Below are positions 21,074 through 34,172 of a stretch of DNA of 64,000 bases, piece after piece (position 1 is the first letter of the stretch; each line of letters begins with the position of its first letter). Location of the stretch: positions 29,162,723 through 29,226,722 of the forward strand of contig CM075103.1 in the NCBI GenBank assembly GCA_037576195.1, in the 5' to 3' direction. This DNA comes from Phytoseiulus persimilis. Taxonomy: Eukaryota; Arthropoda; Arachnida; Mesostigmata; Phytoseiidae. The position numbers were made by a program, and so were the translations under genes. The notes beneath the pieces were generated by a model. It did not search any database and was not told where the DNA came from. It saw only the letters and a list, made by a program, of their open reading frames with translations.

Positions 21074-22552
21074 TCAACTGCTCCCCGCGACCCTTGGAAC
21101 CAATTTGAGTATTAGCGGCTCCACCGTGATATCGTTCGCTCGCAGACCAGGTTTGATTTTGAGAGGCAACGCCGGCGTTCGTGCCGTCTTTTCGAATCTG
21201 AATCGCAACAGAAGCTGCGCGAGAAGAACCTGCATGTTCATCAACGCGAGCCGCTTCCCCACACAATTTTTCGGGCCCTGCCCAAACATCATGAAGGCGG
21301 TGAGCTCGCTCGGTGGTCCTTCTTGATTCTTGAGGAACCTCTCGGGTTTGAACTTCTCAGGCTCCGGGAAATATTCGGGATTATAGTGCATGTGGCAGAA
21401 ACCGGCTTCGACCACCATGCCCTTGTGGATTTCTTGACCCGCAACAACCGTGTCATTTGTGCAAACCCGATCGATCTGTCCTCCCATGGGCACAAGTCTC
21501 AAAGATTCAAGGAAGCAAGATTCCACGAACTTCATCTTTTGAAGATCGTTGTAATCGATGTCTGACTTGTCCCCAACGACAGACTTGATCTCTTCCAAGG
21601 CCCGCTCCTGAGCTTCGGGGAAGACGGTTAAGTAGTAGGTAGCCAGCTCCAGCGTCAACACTGTGTTATCGGTTCCGAGAAGGAACAAGAACGCTTGTGA
21701 GGCCAACATCTCATCGGTAAGGATTGTTTTAGGGTCGTCGCGTTGTGCGATCAGATGCAGATCGAGAATGTCGGCGGTCCCATTCTGGATGACTTCGTCG
21801 AGATTCTTCTTCTTGTCCTCGATGACGTGCTTGGTCAGTTTGGAGACGAAATTCACGACGTTTTTCGGCGGGAAATTAACGAATGGGATGTATCTGATGA
21901 GTTGTGGAGCGAGAAGGAAGAATAGAGATGCGGCTCCAGGTTTGAATATCTGGGTGGTGTTTTTGATAAAATCCGAGTCGGGGTTGTCGAGAGAGTTCAC
22001 ATCCATGCCCAACGCTATGGCCGTTGTCGAATCGATCGCGTACGCTTTCAGATACTGGTGCAGTGTCATCTCCCGATTGGCCAGCGAATCCAGTTTGTTC
22101 ATCACTCGTTTGGAGATGAGGTCGAGCTTCAAGATCATGCCTCGCATCTTCGAGGTGGTGAAGGTGAAACCCATGATCGTCCGAACGGCCTTCCAAAGAT
22201 CGTACGGGAGTTGAACGAGCGTGTTGTCCCACAGAGGTTCGCCACTCGAGAACTCGAAGGATCGGCTGAAGAAATTGTCGAACTGTTTGATGAAAACGTC
22301 CTTGACGTGCTCGACGTCAGTCACGACCAACGCTGGTCGGATTCCTCGATAAGAACCATACATCGGACCGTACCGGTCGCAAGCTTCGCGTTGGACTTCT
22401 GCGATCGGTCGTCGATGAATTTCCCACAGCAATCGGTACAAATAGCGCCAGTAGGGCTCATAAGGAATTCCTCTGCTCTTCCAAAACTGGCTGATTTGGG
22501 ACAATTTCACGATAATCAGGGCCACGAGCACTCCGAGGAAAACGAACCACAT
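21074..22552 (-). CDS. Cytochrome P450, CYP3-clan type (P450-A2)
   Basis: Complete 492-residue P450 with a protein sequence identical to A1 and all motifs present (ExxR 349-352, PERF 403-406, haem Cys430, I-helix GTDNT). The gene is one uninterrupted frame in U2. Its 5' side includes the conserved upstream block and then the mariner relic. Its 3' side contains the hAT-like terminus. Because A1-A3 are identical, the array should raise the dose of one enzyme and not diversify its substrate range. Confidence 0.95.
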   Translation of the reverse strand: MWFVFLGVLVALIIVKLSQISQFWKSRGIPYEPYWRYLYRLLWEIHRRPIAEVQREACDRYGPMYGSYRGIRPALVVTDVEHVKDVFIKQFDNFFSRSFEFSSGEPLWDNTLVQLPYDLWKAVRTIMGFTFTTSKMRGMILKLDLISKRVMNKLDSLANREMTLHQYLKAYAIDSTTAIALGMDVNSLDNPDSDFIKNTTQIFKPGAASLFFLLAPQLIRYIPFVNFPPKNVVNFVSKLTKHVIEDKKKNLDEVIQNGTADILDLHLIAQRDDPKTILTDEMLASQAFLFLLGTDNTVLTLELATYYLTVFPEAQERALEEIKSVVGDKSDIDYNDLQKMKFVESCFLESLRLVPMGGQIDRVCTNDTVVAGQEIHKGMVVEAGFCHMHYNPEYFPEPEKFKPERFLKNQEGPPSELTAFMMFGQGPKNCVGKRLALMNMQVLLAQLLLRFRFEKTARTPALPLKIKPGLRANDITVEPLILKLVPRVAGSS

Positions 22553-23440
22553 CTTGTTTCTTTTCGCGAGAGTCTGTTAACAGAAGAAGTTTCCTCTCCA
22601 ACAGAGTAGCAGCGACTCGCATTCGTCAGCGCGCTACGGATCGTCGCTGAATGACTCTCGGAGAGGGAAACACGATCGTCCTTGAAATGGCGCCGGGAGA
22701 AAGCATTTCAGACCCTGACAACAATGAAAGTTTGAGAAGCTCGTGTGATGCGTTAACTTGGCTCGGATATCCCCTCATTCGGTTTCATGCGATCCACCAT
22801 ACCGAACTAGGGCGAGTTCGGAGATCCAACGTGTCGGGGAAATACTTCCTGTGGTGACCTTCGACTGGAATCATCGAGCGAAGCTCGCCTCTCACCGAAC
22901 AAGACCATAGCGAACGACTCCCACGCATGCTGAACAAGTATTCTGTCAGCGATGACTCGCACTGAATCGTATGGACTGCGATTCGACTCGGGGAGGTTGG
23001 AAAAGTCCTCCGAAAGTTCCAATATGTCCCGAGACGACAGGAACGATATCAGCTTGATGTCATCCTCTTCGAAATTCACGATGGATGGGGCATCCGTGAG
23101 ATTGAAACGACTCACGGGCGAAATGCTCTTCAAAAATTCGCGATTTCTCGACCGACGACGCTTGTTCACAGAGGACAGGGCGATGAGTCGTCGATAACAA
23201 TATTTGAACGAGGCTCGAGGGCGCCGCTAACTGGTGAGTTGCAGTCAATTGAGAGCCGACCCGCGTCAACGTTGGTGGATGAGACTCAAACGCATTGACA
23301 CTGGCGGCATTCATCTCGGCTCACCGTATTTTTCCGTGGTGAGGCAACGCAATGGAGTCACATCCAGAAGATTTTTGAGCGATTCTACTGCTCAAGTTCA
23401 AACTTGAAGATACAGCGGCACTCCTGTCTGAAGAGTCAAG

Positions 23441-24380
23441 TACGGCAATCTGGTCGGCTTGATCAAGACAGTTGGAAGATGTTTCCGAAAATTTCGCGTG
23501 GGAGACATCAAAGATGCTCCAAGGTCTGGCAGACCTAACGAGATAGACGGCGATGCCGTAATGAGAGCATTGGGAAAGAGTCCTGAGCCGAGTAGTGTTT
23601 CGATATCGGAGAGGCTGGGTGTCTATGACCATGCGATCCGGAATCCCTTGCATGGGATGGGGAGAGTTTATGAGCTCGGCCAATGGATACCTCATCTCCT
23701 AACGTTTTGTCAGAACGAAATGCGTGCGGCGTTGTGCAGTTTCCTGGTGCAACGAAACTCCCCTGGAAGTTTCCTCGACCGGACCGTTACTGGTGATGAG
23801 AAGTTGGTCCCATACGACAACGTTTCCCACTGGTCGCTACTGGTTTCCTCGAGGAACACCGACCCCCGGGCACACCAAGCAAAATACAATGAAAAAGAGA
23901 GCTCCCCTGTGTGTCCGGTGGGATAACAAAGGAATCGTACATCATGAATTCTCGAAACCCGGCGAATTAGTTGCTCCTGGAGTCTACTCTGCGCAGGTGG
24001 AGCGGGTGTATGAAGCCTTGCTCAGGTAGCAACTCAGCCTCATGACGAGGCGGGGAGTCATCCTTCAACATGACAGAGCGAGGCCCCACATTGCAAACAC
24101 CACTCACAACACCTTCACACGATCGAAATTCGAGGTTCTGCCGCACCCACCTTGCTCTGTGGACCTCGCCCCGTCCGATTATCATTGCCTCCCCAATTTG
24201 CAAGACTATCTTGGTGGCAGAATTCTCAGCTCCGGAGAGCCCATGAAAAACGCTGTTGTATTCTTCCTCAAAGAAAACATAGTCAAGTTCTACCGGAAAG
24301 GTATCGCTGATTTGGTGGATTGGTGTTGTAAGTGTCTGGCTGTCGAGGGAGATTACTTCGATCGGAATCGGTCTTGGTGA
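23441..24380 (+). pseudogene. Mariner transposase relic, copy 2
   Basis: Same relic in U2 with the same frameshift and the same stop (24,027-24,029). The lesions therefore predate amplification of the unit. It was carried by tandem duplication and not by transposition. Confidence 0.92.
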
Positions 24381-25972
24381 TGAAAAAATGTGATAATTTT
24401 AATTTTCGGAAAAAAAACGGGCAATATTTATTTCCATCTCTGATATCACGGAAACCCACTATGAGACGAGATTTCCTGGTGGAGGAACGGCGGGCGTGCT
24501 CTTCAGTCGAACAATTAGCAGTGTGTTAGTTATGGCGAATGTTCGATCAACAGGATGGATAATGCCTTCAGCGTTGGCATTCTCTTAACATCAGCTCTTG
24601 ACCACCGTTCATTTTTCACAGGCACACCCGATTATTAGGACCTTTATCTGACTTTTTCTTGTACTCAAACTGCATTGGTGATGAAGCGATACGATCCCAG
24701 TTCTCTCAGAGAGTCTGAGAGTCCTAGAATCCTCATGGAAAGGCACAGAATCCCTCTCATTTCGATTTCACTCCGATTACTCTGAAACTGCCGGAGGCGT
24801 AACTTTCCAGGCGCTCGAAGGATTCCGAAAAACTCCATAAACTCTGTTTTCCACTCCGTTGCGAGCCGACGCCGACGTATCGAGTGTCCGGCAGAACAGC
24901 CTCGGCTGTGAGTTCTTCTCGAGGCGCGTCTCAGTTTTAAACCGAGCCGATTGACGTGGGAGCCTTCTCCCACAATTTCATCAAGTCGGGATATGGAAGT
25001 TGACACGATGGATTCGGATATAATAGGCACGTGGACGCTGAGCCCACAGCTTCCACGCCGTCTCAAGTCCCTTGCTGGCGGGAAGTAGGGGAAAATCGGT
25101 GAAAACGGAGCGATCGCGGGCCTGCGGGCGAGATGCGAAGCAGAGATCCGATATCATGAGTAGGCTACCAGTTTCGTGAAAGGATGTGAGCCAACTCCTC
25201 TTGAACTCGGGCCCTATAAGTCTCTCTGATGTCCGTCAGAATGGCTCTCCCGATGCTCGAGTATGCGGCGACACACCGAAACTTCGAAGGATATCAGCGC
25301 CGTGAATTTACGGTCAGCCCGTAATAATTTGGAGAACTTCGATGGTAGTCTCCCGTAGCCGCTCCAAACCTAAGAGTGTCGCTCTGTAGATCGAACCATG
25401 GAAACGCGGAACTCCAGTTCCGGTTTTTTTTCAAGACAAGTTTCCGAATCTCGCATGCCGGGTTCGTCCAATGCGAGTCGCGCTCGAAATCGTCGGCTCA
25501 ACTCGGTCTGGGGACAACCGCCCACGGCCCCCGAGAAGTTTTCCGTCGAGAAGTTCGCATCTCAGAGGGGAACGTGTCTTGGATGACTCTCTTGCGCTTC
25601 AGAAATGCGAAGGATACACTCGGTACCGACCTCGTCAGTTGTCCAGCTTCTGACATTTCGAACCCAACTTCCTCATTCTCAATTGGAAGTTCGGATTCCT
25701 CTAGGATGAGAGGAACTGAGGAAGACAGGTTATGGCCCCGGGGAACATTTACCCATCCCCTCCCCAACTCTGCGATACCTGATCTCCATCCACGAGAGGT
25801 TTGCTTTCTGTAGATTTGATCTGCTGTTGGGGACATCGGGGGATTTGGGATGATATTCCTGGAATATCAAGTTTTGTGCATGGTGGATGGATCATATGTG
25901 TTGAAGTTTCAGGTGCCCTGCGTGACAGCTGGAAATGAAGAGCAGAACGTTCGGGAATTTGACTCACTCGAT

Positions 25973-26826
25973 CATCCGAGAGTCTCAGCGGTTCTCGGGA
26001 CGAATCACAAACCGATGGGTTCCGCCGCGATATTGCTCCACTGGAGCCCAGGCTTGCGTTTCATCGGCATGTTCGGCGTATTTCCAGTTGCCTCCACTTT
26101 GAACCTCAGCAGGAGGTTCGCCAGCATCACCTGCATGTTCAACACCGCGAGGCACTTGCCCACACAGTTCTTCAATACTTGTTCGAATATCCTTCAGGAA
26201 ACTTCCGGGCTTTTACTCTCCAGGTTCCGGGAAATACTCGGGTTCTGCTGCATGTGAGAGAAGTTTACCCCCACCCTGCTCTTGGGAATGTCTTGACCCG
26301 CGACAACTGTCTCCGAGCGGCAAACACCATCAATGAATCCAGCCATGAGCGCGAGTCGGAGGGTTTCGAGGACGGAAGGCCCAAGGAACTTCATTCGCTG
26401 CAGATGTTTGTAATCCAACGTAGCTCTGTCCTCTACAAGCGATACGATTTCCTTCTGAGTTAGCTCTCGAGCTTCCGGACACAGGGTCAAGAACAAGATG
26501 GTCGAGTCCAGAGTCATAGTTCTGTTGTCGGAGCCGAGAATCAACGGAGAAGTCTGCGAGGCCAACATTTCACCCGTCAGAATAGAATTCGGATCATCAC
26601 GCTGCGCTGTCAGATACAGATCGAGGATATCGGCCGTTCGGTTCTTCATAACCTCGTCCAGGTTTTCGCGCTTGACTCTCAGCTGTTGCCGTGTCAGTTT
26701 GGTGAAAAGCTTCACCAATCTCTTGCGTGGGAAATGGATGAAAGGTATGTATCGAACGATCCTCAGGGCGATCAGAAACAAGAACGCTGTAGGGGCGGGT
26801 TTGATGAAGTCCGATATGCATTTGAC
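25973..26826 (-). pseudogene. 5'-truncated P450-B pseudogene psiB2
   Basis: Identical in structure to psiB1: same 5' truncation point, same haem-region deletion and frameshift. It marks the U2/U3 junction. Confidence 0.9.
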
Positions 26827-29348
26827 GCGGAGCGCGTCAACTCGGCCCCAGCTCCAATCAGGCCCCGGGAGCCGAATTATTACGAATCGAATGATCTGAT
26901 CGAGCGGAGCGAGTTCATCTGGTCTCTCGTTTTGTACCATAAACGTGACAGATCAGCAGACGGGTTGGACCTCGTGGTTTCCTGATGTCATTGTCAATTG
27001 CATACACTGGCTTCACGGATTGGGTACTTGTCGTTGCATGGTCGACTTCGACGAAGCTTGTCTACGCGTGCTCCAAGTTCAAGTTCGGGGGACTTCCTTG
27101 GGCATGATACGTGAAATCGCAGTATCGATGGAAGAAGGAGATCAATCTAAGCTCCTAGTTTCCATCGACTTCCTTCGCTGATAATTATTCAAGGTTGATG
27201 CCAGTTGATCAATATTTTGAAAACAAAGAACGACACGGCTGCGAGATTCCTATGCGGATTTCACGAAATCTACCACCGATCAAAACCAAGTTTTGTTCTA
27301 TTTCACCACTATGAATAACTCATTCGTCGAGGACTGCCTCTGGGGGAATAGTGTAATGACGATGCAGGCCTCAGTTGGGCGCAAATACCTTTTATTTGTC
27401 CTCCATGATGAAGGAGGCTCATGTCAGTAGCTTACCGACCTTCGGCGATGCCCGGGGCGAACCTCCGGTCTGGTGCACCATGCGGGCTCGCGCGGAACTT
27501 CGATCTATGATGTAACAACATAATACCAATGTAATTCATATTCATGTGTAGGGATGTGATGAAGACACAATATGCAAGGGAGACCTCGGCATCTGATTAT
27601 TCTTACACTCATTAGTCGACTTCAAGATTGAGCGATCGTGGAAAAACCGTCGGTGCGATCATATTCGTGGGTGATTCAGGAGAAGTTCTCTGGGAATCGC
27701 GCCAGGAATTCAATGAGAAATTCGGTTGCGGAGGCTTCCACGCTCTATACTATGAAACCGCGAGAGCTTGATATGACATCCATTGCGTTGAATTTCTGTA
27801 GCTTCCCGAAGCGACCAGGTTGACTGTTCAACCCAACTGCGTTCTGACGGAACTCCTAGCGGGGTAGGGAGAAATCGAACCGAAAATTTCTAGCGGGCTC
27901 AGCGGTGCGAGAGTTTCGAGACGATATCTTCAATGTTGTGTTCGGAAGATCATGATTCGGTACGCGCATGCGCCCTGCTATTCTGAAACCAGAGGTTTGC
28001 GAAGAATAGAAATGTCTCTCGCGCTTCCCCTCCCTGATTCACCAGGAGATGATTGAAGTTATTTGACAGCGCGGACGTCCTTCCGACCGCTCATATTGTG
28101 AGTGATCAGATGGATTATCTCACAGAGTGTGTGAGCGCGTTTCTCCCACAGTCAGTGCCATCTTGATGCTCCTGCAGCCTTGATGCCCCCAGCGACCTGA
28201 TGCCCGGGGCGGAGCGCCCCCGCCTCGCTACGCTACTGTATAGGGGTCGAGGCTGAGTGAATATCGCAGAATTCGAGCTCCAGAGAGCCGGAAATGTTTT
28301 TTTTTTCCTTCCTATCAGTGTTTTTCTCGCTGGAAAGCGTTCCAATCACAAAACTGATGCTTCATCCGCGATCCACATGCCTCAGATGCTAAGCAAGAAC
28401 CCACCCCTTCAAAGTCGAAGCAACTGGGGATGGGAAATCGGGGACACAGTGGACCTGACGGGACGAAAAATTGACAGCGACAATCTCAGCGGGTGGGCGA
28501 CGATGCTCGTATTCCGATCGGGGCTCAGCAGTTCACACAAGAACAGTATTATGAGTTATTTCTTAACTTATATTTCGGAATCTAGTCGAGAGATTATCGT
28601 GTTCCCAGTTCGAAAAGAGAGATCTCTGATTCGATAGAATCGGATCCAGAGGTTTGGTTGTTCGGACCTCCAGGTTCGTTTTGACCGACATCGGAAATAT
28701 GACGCGAAAAACGGACTTCTCAGAAACTGGGCTGGATCTCGCATCCCAGTACGGCTCGATGACAGAGGAATATTTCCTTTAACTCCCCATGCCATGAAGT
28801 GCGTATTTCTTCCGATCCTTCTCGTTGCAGCCTCGTTTATACTGAATACTGTTGGCCCATCCTGGCCCCATGATTCGACAGTACCCTGAGAGGTATAGGC
28901 AGCCAACGTTGGAAGAGATCTCCTCGAGCTTGTATATGAATCGACGGTGAAGAACACACCGCGAAGGAATGAAAATAATGCCTGCTAATCCGTGCGGGTA
29001 CTATTAAATGATGCTGTTGAAGCACTATTGACTGAAGAGCTCGAGAATTTTTGTATCTCAGTACACCACCCCTTGGTCCGTTCTCATGAGGACTCAGGCC
29101 GAAGGAAATCGCGTTTAATACATGGGAATGAAATCGTTCTCAACTTTATTGACAATACGGTGATCCTTCTGATCTTTAGGTTAAACGCACGTCTCTACCT
29201 AGGCTGAACAACCTAATATTCTACGCCAAGGACTGAAGGAATCGCCAAGCGAGGAGGAGCAAGAGTCGGCCATCGGTTCCCCTCCCGAGAACTAGACTGG
29301 ACAAGCTCCTGGTGATGTCAAGAGGGACGGGTGCAGCGGTCGGGTGTT

Positions 29349-29984
29349 TCACCCGGAGTAATACCCTTCTTCGATGTCCTCCTCTTCATCGACTCCTTCG
29401 TCCTCGTCGAACATGGGAGCATCGTCAATCTCAAAGATGGGAGCACCCTGTTCGTCAAAGATGGGAGCCTCGTCTTCCTCAAACATGGGGGCGACGTCTT
29501 CGTCAAACACGGGAGCTTTGTCTTCGTCGTCCGCGTCGTTCGGATCGGGGTCGAAGTGAACCTCCTCGAGATTCGTCAGCGTCCGCATAACGACCCGAAC
29601 GTCCTCTTCCGTGAGTTTTGTGTTCCTCACATCCAGGCTCCTGAGTTCGGAGCACTTCAGGATGAGATCCATCATCCACTGAGGAGGCGTCGAGCACCCC
29701 GAGAGGTTCAAAGCGCGGAGGTTAGTCGGGTGCATCCCGACGAACATGAACATGTTCAAACTTAAGTTTGAACTGCGCAGCTCTGTCGTGAATCTGAGCG
29801 CGAGGCGCTCAAGCCTTCTGTTCGCGAGTCCCACAGCGACCCGCGTCTCGTCGTCGCTGTGCTCGAGGATTTTCTCGATCTCCTCGTCCTCAAGGTTCAT
29901 CAGCTGCCCGGGGTTGGAAGCAACGTCCGGGAAGGCGAGCTGGTACAGCACGCGGCGGTCGGCGACATCGATCTCGTTTGCCAT
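29349..29984 (-). CDS. F-box/LRR-like protein with acidic C-terminal repeats, copy 3
   Basis: Protein identical to copy 2. The intact frame in all four units is compatible with function but proves little for U2-U4, because those units are too similar to have built up disabling changes. The more diverged copy 1 is the better test, and it is also open. Confidence 0.65.
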   Translation of the reverse strand: MANEIDVADRRVLYQLAFPDVASNPGQLMNLEDEEIEKILEHSDDETRVAVGLANRRLERLALRFTTELRSSNLSLNMFMFVGMHPTNLRALNLSGCSTPPQWMMDLILKCSELRSLDVRNTKLTEEDVRVVMRTLTNLEEVHFDPDPNDADDEDKAPVFDEDVAPMFEEDEAPIFDEQGAPIFEIDDAPMFDEDEGVDEEEDIEEGYYSG

Positions 29985-31500
29985 TTCGATAATAGCAGAG
30001 GAGCTTCCACTGGGAACTTCTCGAAGAAACTTGTGATTCGTTTCGAAGAGTTCAGTTGTCTGAAAAGACTGTGAGTCTGAGCAGCCTCCAACCGGGGTTT
30101 TAAGCACAGACTCTCTCCTCATTGAGTCGGAGAGTGTGAGGGGGTCGGAGGGGTTCACCCAAGATCGGTCGACACGGCGAAGTCGTTCTTGGCGGGGGCA
30201 GATTCTGGATCTTCTTTGGTCCCACCACAACGAGACGATAACACCGAAATATTAGGGGTTCCACCCCAGTGATGAAGCGGTTCATGGGGTGAAGCTCCCA
30301 TCTGTTACGAATCCAAACGGGGCTCCAAATAATTTCTGGATTCTGTTACTTCCGGATACCCCTCGTACGAGCCTCCCGAGAGCTGACCAGCAAGAACAGA
30401 GCTACCGCTGAGAAGCGCATTCCGAGTGATTTACGCGAATCCACATCGATCAAAGTTCGAATTCCTCGCTCTTCGCCGCAGTCCAACAGGTTCAACGCAA
30501 GAACGGTCGAATCCTGGGCTCACTTTACAGAAGTTTCTCAAGGTCCTCGAATGCCCTTGCTCGGAGAATCCACAACCGCACTGAACAGCTCTCAACAGGC
30601 GATTCATTGGCCCCGCGATCGACTCGTGATTCTGATTCAACTTCGAACGAAAACCAGCGAAGCTCGACAATAAGACCTATTTCCCGGTACAACAGAAAAT
30701 CAATTCGGGAGAATGAATGGAAGACTTGCTATTTGTCCATAGTCTGCAGAACTTCTCAAGAACCAGCACCAGGAGCACCAAGAGACAAGGGATACCTGCA
30801 AATTTTACTGTGTTGTTCCCGATTGTGAGGTTATTGTGGGGTTCTAGAGTTCTGGTCCTATAGCGTCAGCGAATGCAACACAAATACGAGCATGATCATG
30901 AGCGCGTACCGTAAGGCCTCATCGAATAGCAAGTTATTCGAATATTTCTTCAGAGGAGAGGTCGCCGATGGGTGTAACTTGTCGTGTAAGCTCAACTCGA
31001 GACCCGGTTCGCACTCCCAAAGATCCATGGAAATACATGATTCGTGATAGAAATTTCCCAGATATCCACAAGCACCTTTGAGGAAATATTTGAGCGACAG
31101 CATCAGAGAGATTCAAGTTCACACACACAGTGGAGCCGCGTGAGATCCCCGTGATCTCGTGTCTCCTGGTACTCCCGGGACTGGTTTTTGAGGAGTAATG
31201 CAAAGTTTGGAGAGATAGGAAGTCTTCCATGTATTTTCTTGGATCGATTTTACTTCATAACGGAAATACTATTTCCCGCTACGCGTTATAACGGAGAAGA
31301 GGTCTGCCGACGACGTACGAAGCCTATCCTGGCCCAGCGGCGCTCCTCAGGAGCTCGTTCCTCTCGTATGGGAACTCGGCCTGCGAGCATCGAATGATGA
31401 ATCCAAAGGCGGATCTTCTCCATGCTCGAGAAATTCCTCGTATATCAACGCCGCAATCCACGGAAGTCTCAATGCACGAACTAATCAGCCAGTGAACTCA

Positions 31501-31843
31501 GGGAGCACCGGGTGCCCGTCAACTGGGCTTCGCCGTCAACCGGGCCATGGCGTCAACTGGGCTTCGCCGTCAACCGGGCCATGGCGTCAACTGGCTTCGC
31601 CGTCAACCGGACCACGGGGTCAACAGGGGCCTTAACCTGATCTCACCGGATTCCCCCGCACGATTTCGAGTGCGCTGGCTGTCGCTCCGCTCGCTCGCCC
31701 GAGCCCTAACCTAACCTCACCCAATCTCCCAATCCGCTTCAAGTCCGCTGCCTGCCGGTCCGCTCGGAAGTCGACGGCGAGGCCCAGTTGACGCCGGGGC
31801 CCGGTTGACGCCGCGGCTCAGCTGACGCGCTCCCGGGAGCACC
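31501..31843. mobile_element. Foldback-type non-autonomous element, copy 3
   Basis: Same element in U3, with 9-bp repeats at 31,501-31,509 and 31,835-31,843. One G is missing in a monomer near 31,593 (aactggcttcg instead of aactgggcttcg). Confidence 0.7.
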
Positions 31844-34172
31844 AGATTCGTGGTTCAAAAGAGCTGGATTGGGAACCAGGCTCTATAACTAGTCTGGGAA
31901 CAGATCTCCCTGGGTCGCCCGGCGAGGATGGTGCGTCATCTCAGACAAGGAGAAGTGATTCCCGTCGATCTGGCTCGAACGGTTCTCTGAAATTAGCTCC
32001 ACCGCGTTTAAGGGACCGGTATGCATACGGACAAAGCTGTAACTGCGACGTACGGCTCCACATTCTGCCTCAGAAGAAGTTCTGGGCTGATCATCATCCT
32101 TCGACGCAATCACCGGCCGGACGCTACGTCGCGGTCGAGTCGAGTTCTGCGTTTCGTGGTGAGGTGAGGCGGGTCGCTTTGCTTTGCTCGCAGTCAGCAC
32201 TTCGTGGAAACACGAAAGCAACAGCAGAGGCTCGCTGACTCCTGATATTAGGAGAATTCACGAAGTCCATGCAGTTCCATCATGAGTCTGTCTTCACCGC
32301 TGGGGAGCCTTGGCGACCTCTTTGCTCCGTTATGGAAGTCGGTAACTTGAGCCTTACGAAATTGAAATATATTGTTCTCACGTCCTTCTTAGTCCATCCG
32401 TCGGGTTTCGCTCCGAGAATCAAGGCGGATGATTACCCGACAAATTGCCGAGGGGCGGCTGGTTCCGAAGCAACTTGGATGGGAGTTGTGAATTGGCTCA
32501 ACCTGCGAATTCATCAACAAGCCGACCTCCGGCTGACTGTAGTGGGCCGCGCTTCGCGGGGTTGGACTGCAGCTTCTGGCACGGAGAAGAATCGACCTCA
32601 GAACCACCTCCACAGACCCCAAAAAGTATGGTCGATGGACAACTGAATCACCTCTATGGACTCCAATGAGTCTGGTCAGATTGCTCCCGGGATAAGCTTA
32701 TCAAGCTCCGGAAAGTATTCCGTCAGATCGATCCCGGAATCACCTCCCTAAACCCGAAAAGTATGTTCAGATCGCTTCCGAATCCTCGCGTTCGAAATAT
32801 CAATTGAACTTCAGATGCGAGACGTTTCAGGGCACGATTCTCCTAGCCCAGAGGTCGTCAAACTGTGTGTCGCGACACACCAGGGTGCCGAGGGTGTCAC
32901 GGGGTGTCGCGAGGTGTCACGGGTAGCTGCGAGGTGTCACGGGGTGCTGCGGGGGCAGAGACTGTTGAGAGGTGACTCCGGTTGACCTCAGGACCGTTCC
33001 AACTCAATCCGGCACGCTCTTACGAGGCAGAAGCTTTGACCGCCGACAACAATGCCTACTGGAGTTTGTCGAAGAAACATCGAATATCGTCCGTCTGGCA
33101 ATTAGGTCGCGCCATTGAGGACCTGTTAGCACAAAGAACTACTATGTTTTCATCGAATACGTGCCGAACATGCATTAATTTGACGGCATTCCAACATACT
33201 GGTGTGATAGTTTTAATAGGGCACAGACAGTGAGCTACTGTTCGAAATTCGCCATACCATCTGTACTGATTCAGAAGACGATGGAACCAACACTTGCGAA
33301 ACGAGAATGAACGAAAGCAGTTGAGAGCACCGATCGTTTGTTTTGCTCGAGGTCGATTTCTACGCCTCGGCTCCCAAGGGCAGTTTTTCAGTTTTCCAAC
33401 CCGGACTGTCCAAACTTTTTTTCCGATCGATCTATCGCATTGTGTTCGCACCGAAGGGGGACATAATGTGGCAGGAACCAGGAAGTGGTCAACCTTTGGT
33501 TTTGGGTCAGAAACATTCACTTTGAAGTTGGTCATTTTGAAGGTATTCAAACTCGTCGTGGAAACTTTCTGAAGGATGCATCAGAGAGGTGGATCCGCGA
33601 GTTTTCCAAAATTCACCTCATGAGCTCTGTTTCATGCGGTTAGTCTCCAAATAACATAGATATGGGCTCCGAACCGAGACGGCATATGGCCCGCCGATTG
33701 GACATAGATAGTTCTTTTTGGAAGAGGAACCCGACCCAATAGATTCCGTTCGAATCCCCGACCAAAGGCCAAGAGTGCCGAGACTCTTCAGAACGAAATT
33801 TGTCTCCTCGGACAAGAATCGCGGAGACCTTCCGAGGCACGGTATGCCTCTGGTCAACGATGACTGAAAACTCCTGGAAATGGTTAATATCTCGCCATGT
33901 TATCAAAACAGCTCGTCTCTCGGTGTCTTCGCAAAGGAGAACCAGGAGAAGCGGATTTCCTGCATATGTATTTGCTTCTACTCGTGCGTAGAACAACCGG
34001 AGTCCAGTGGTATTAATCGAATCCGCGAAACAACCCCTGGAATCAGCTAGCCCGGTGGGAACGCACAACCATTATCAGCTCCGTCGCTGCCAGAGCGGTC
34101 TTTCAGCACCTTCGCACGATCCTCAGAACTCGGTCCAGCCTCTATTATGATCATCCTAACCCCTTGATCGTT

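Larger units (their letters stand above)
13727..26826. repeat. Tandem array unit U2
   Basis: Complete 13,100-bp unit with the same gene order as U1. It is nearly base-identical to U3 throughout and to U1 from about 19,205 onward. It contains the second F-box/LRR-like gene, P450-A2, the second mariner relic and psiB2. Confidence 0.93.
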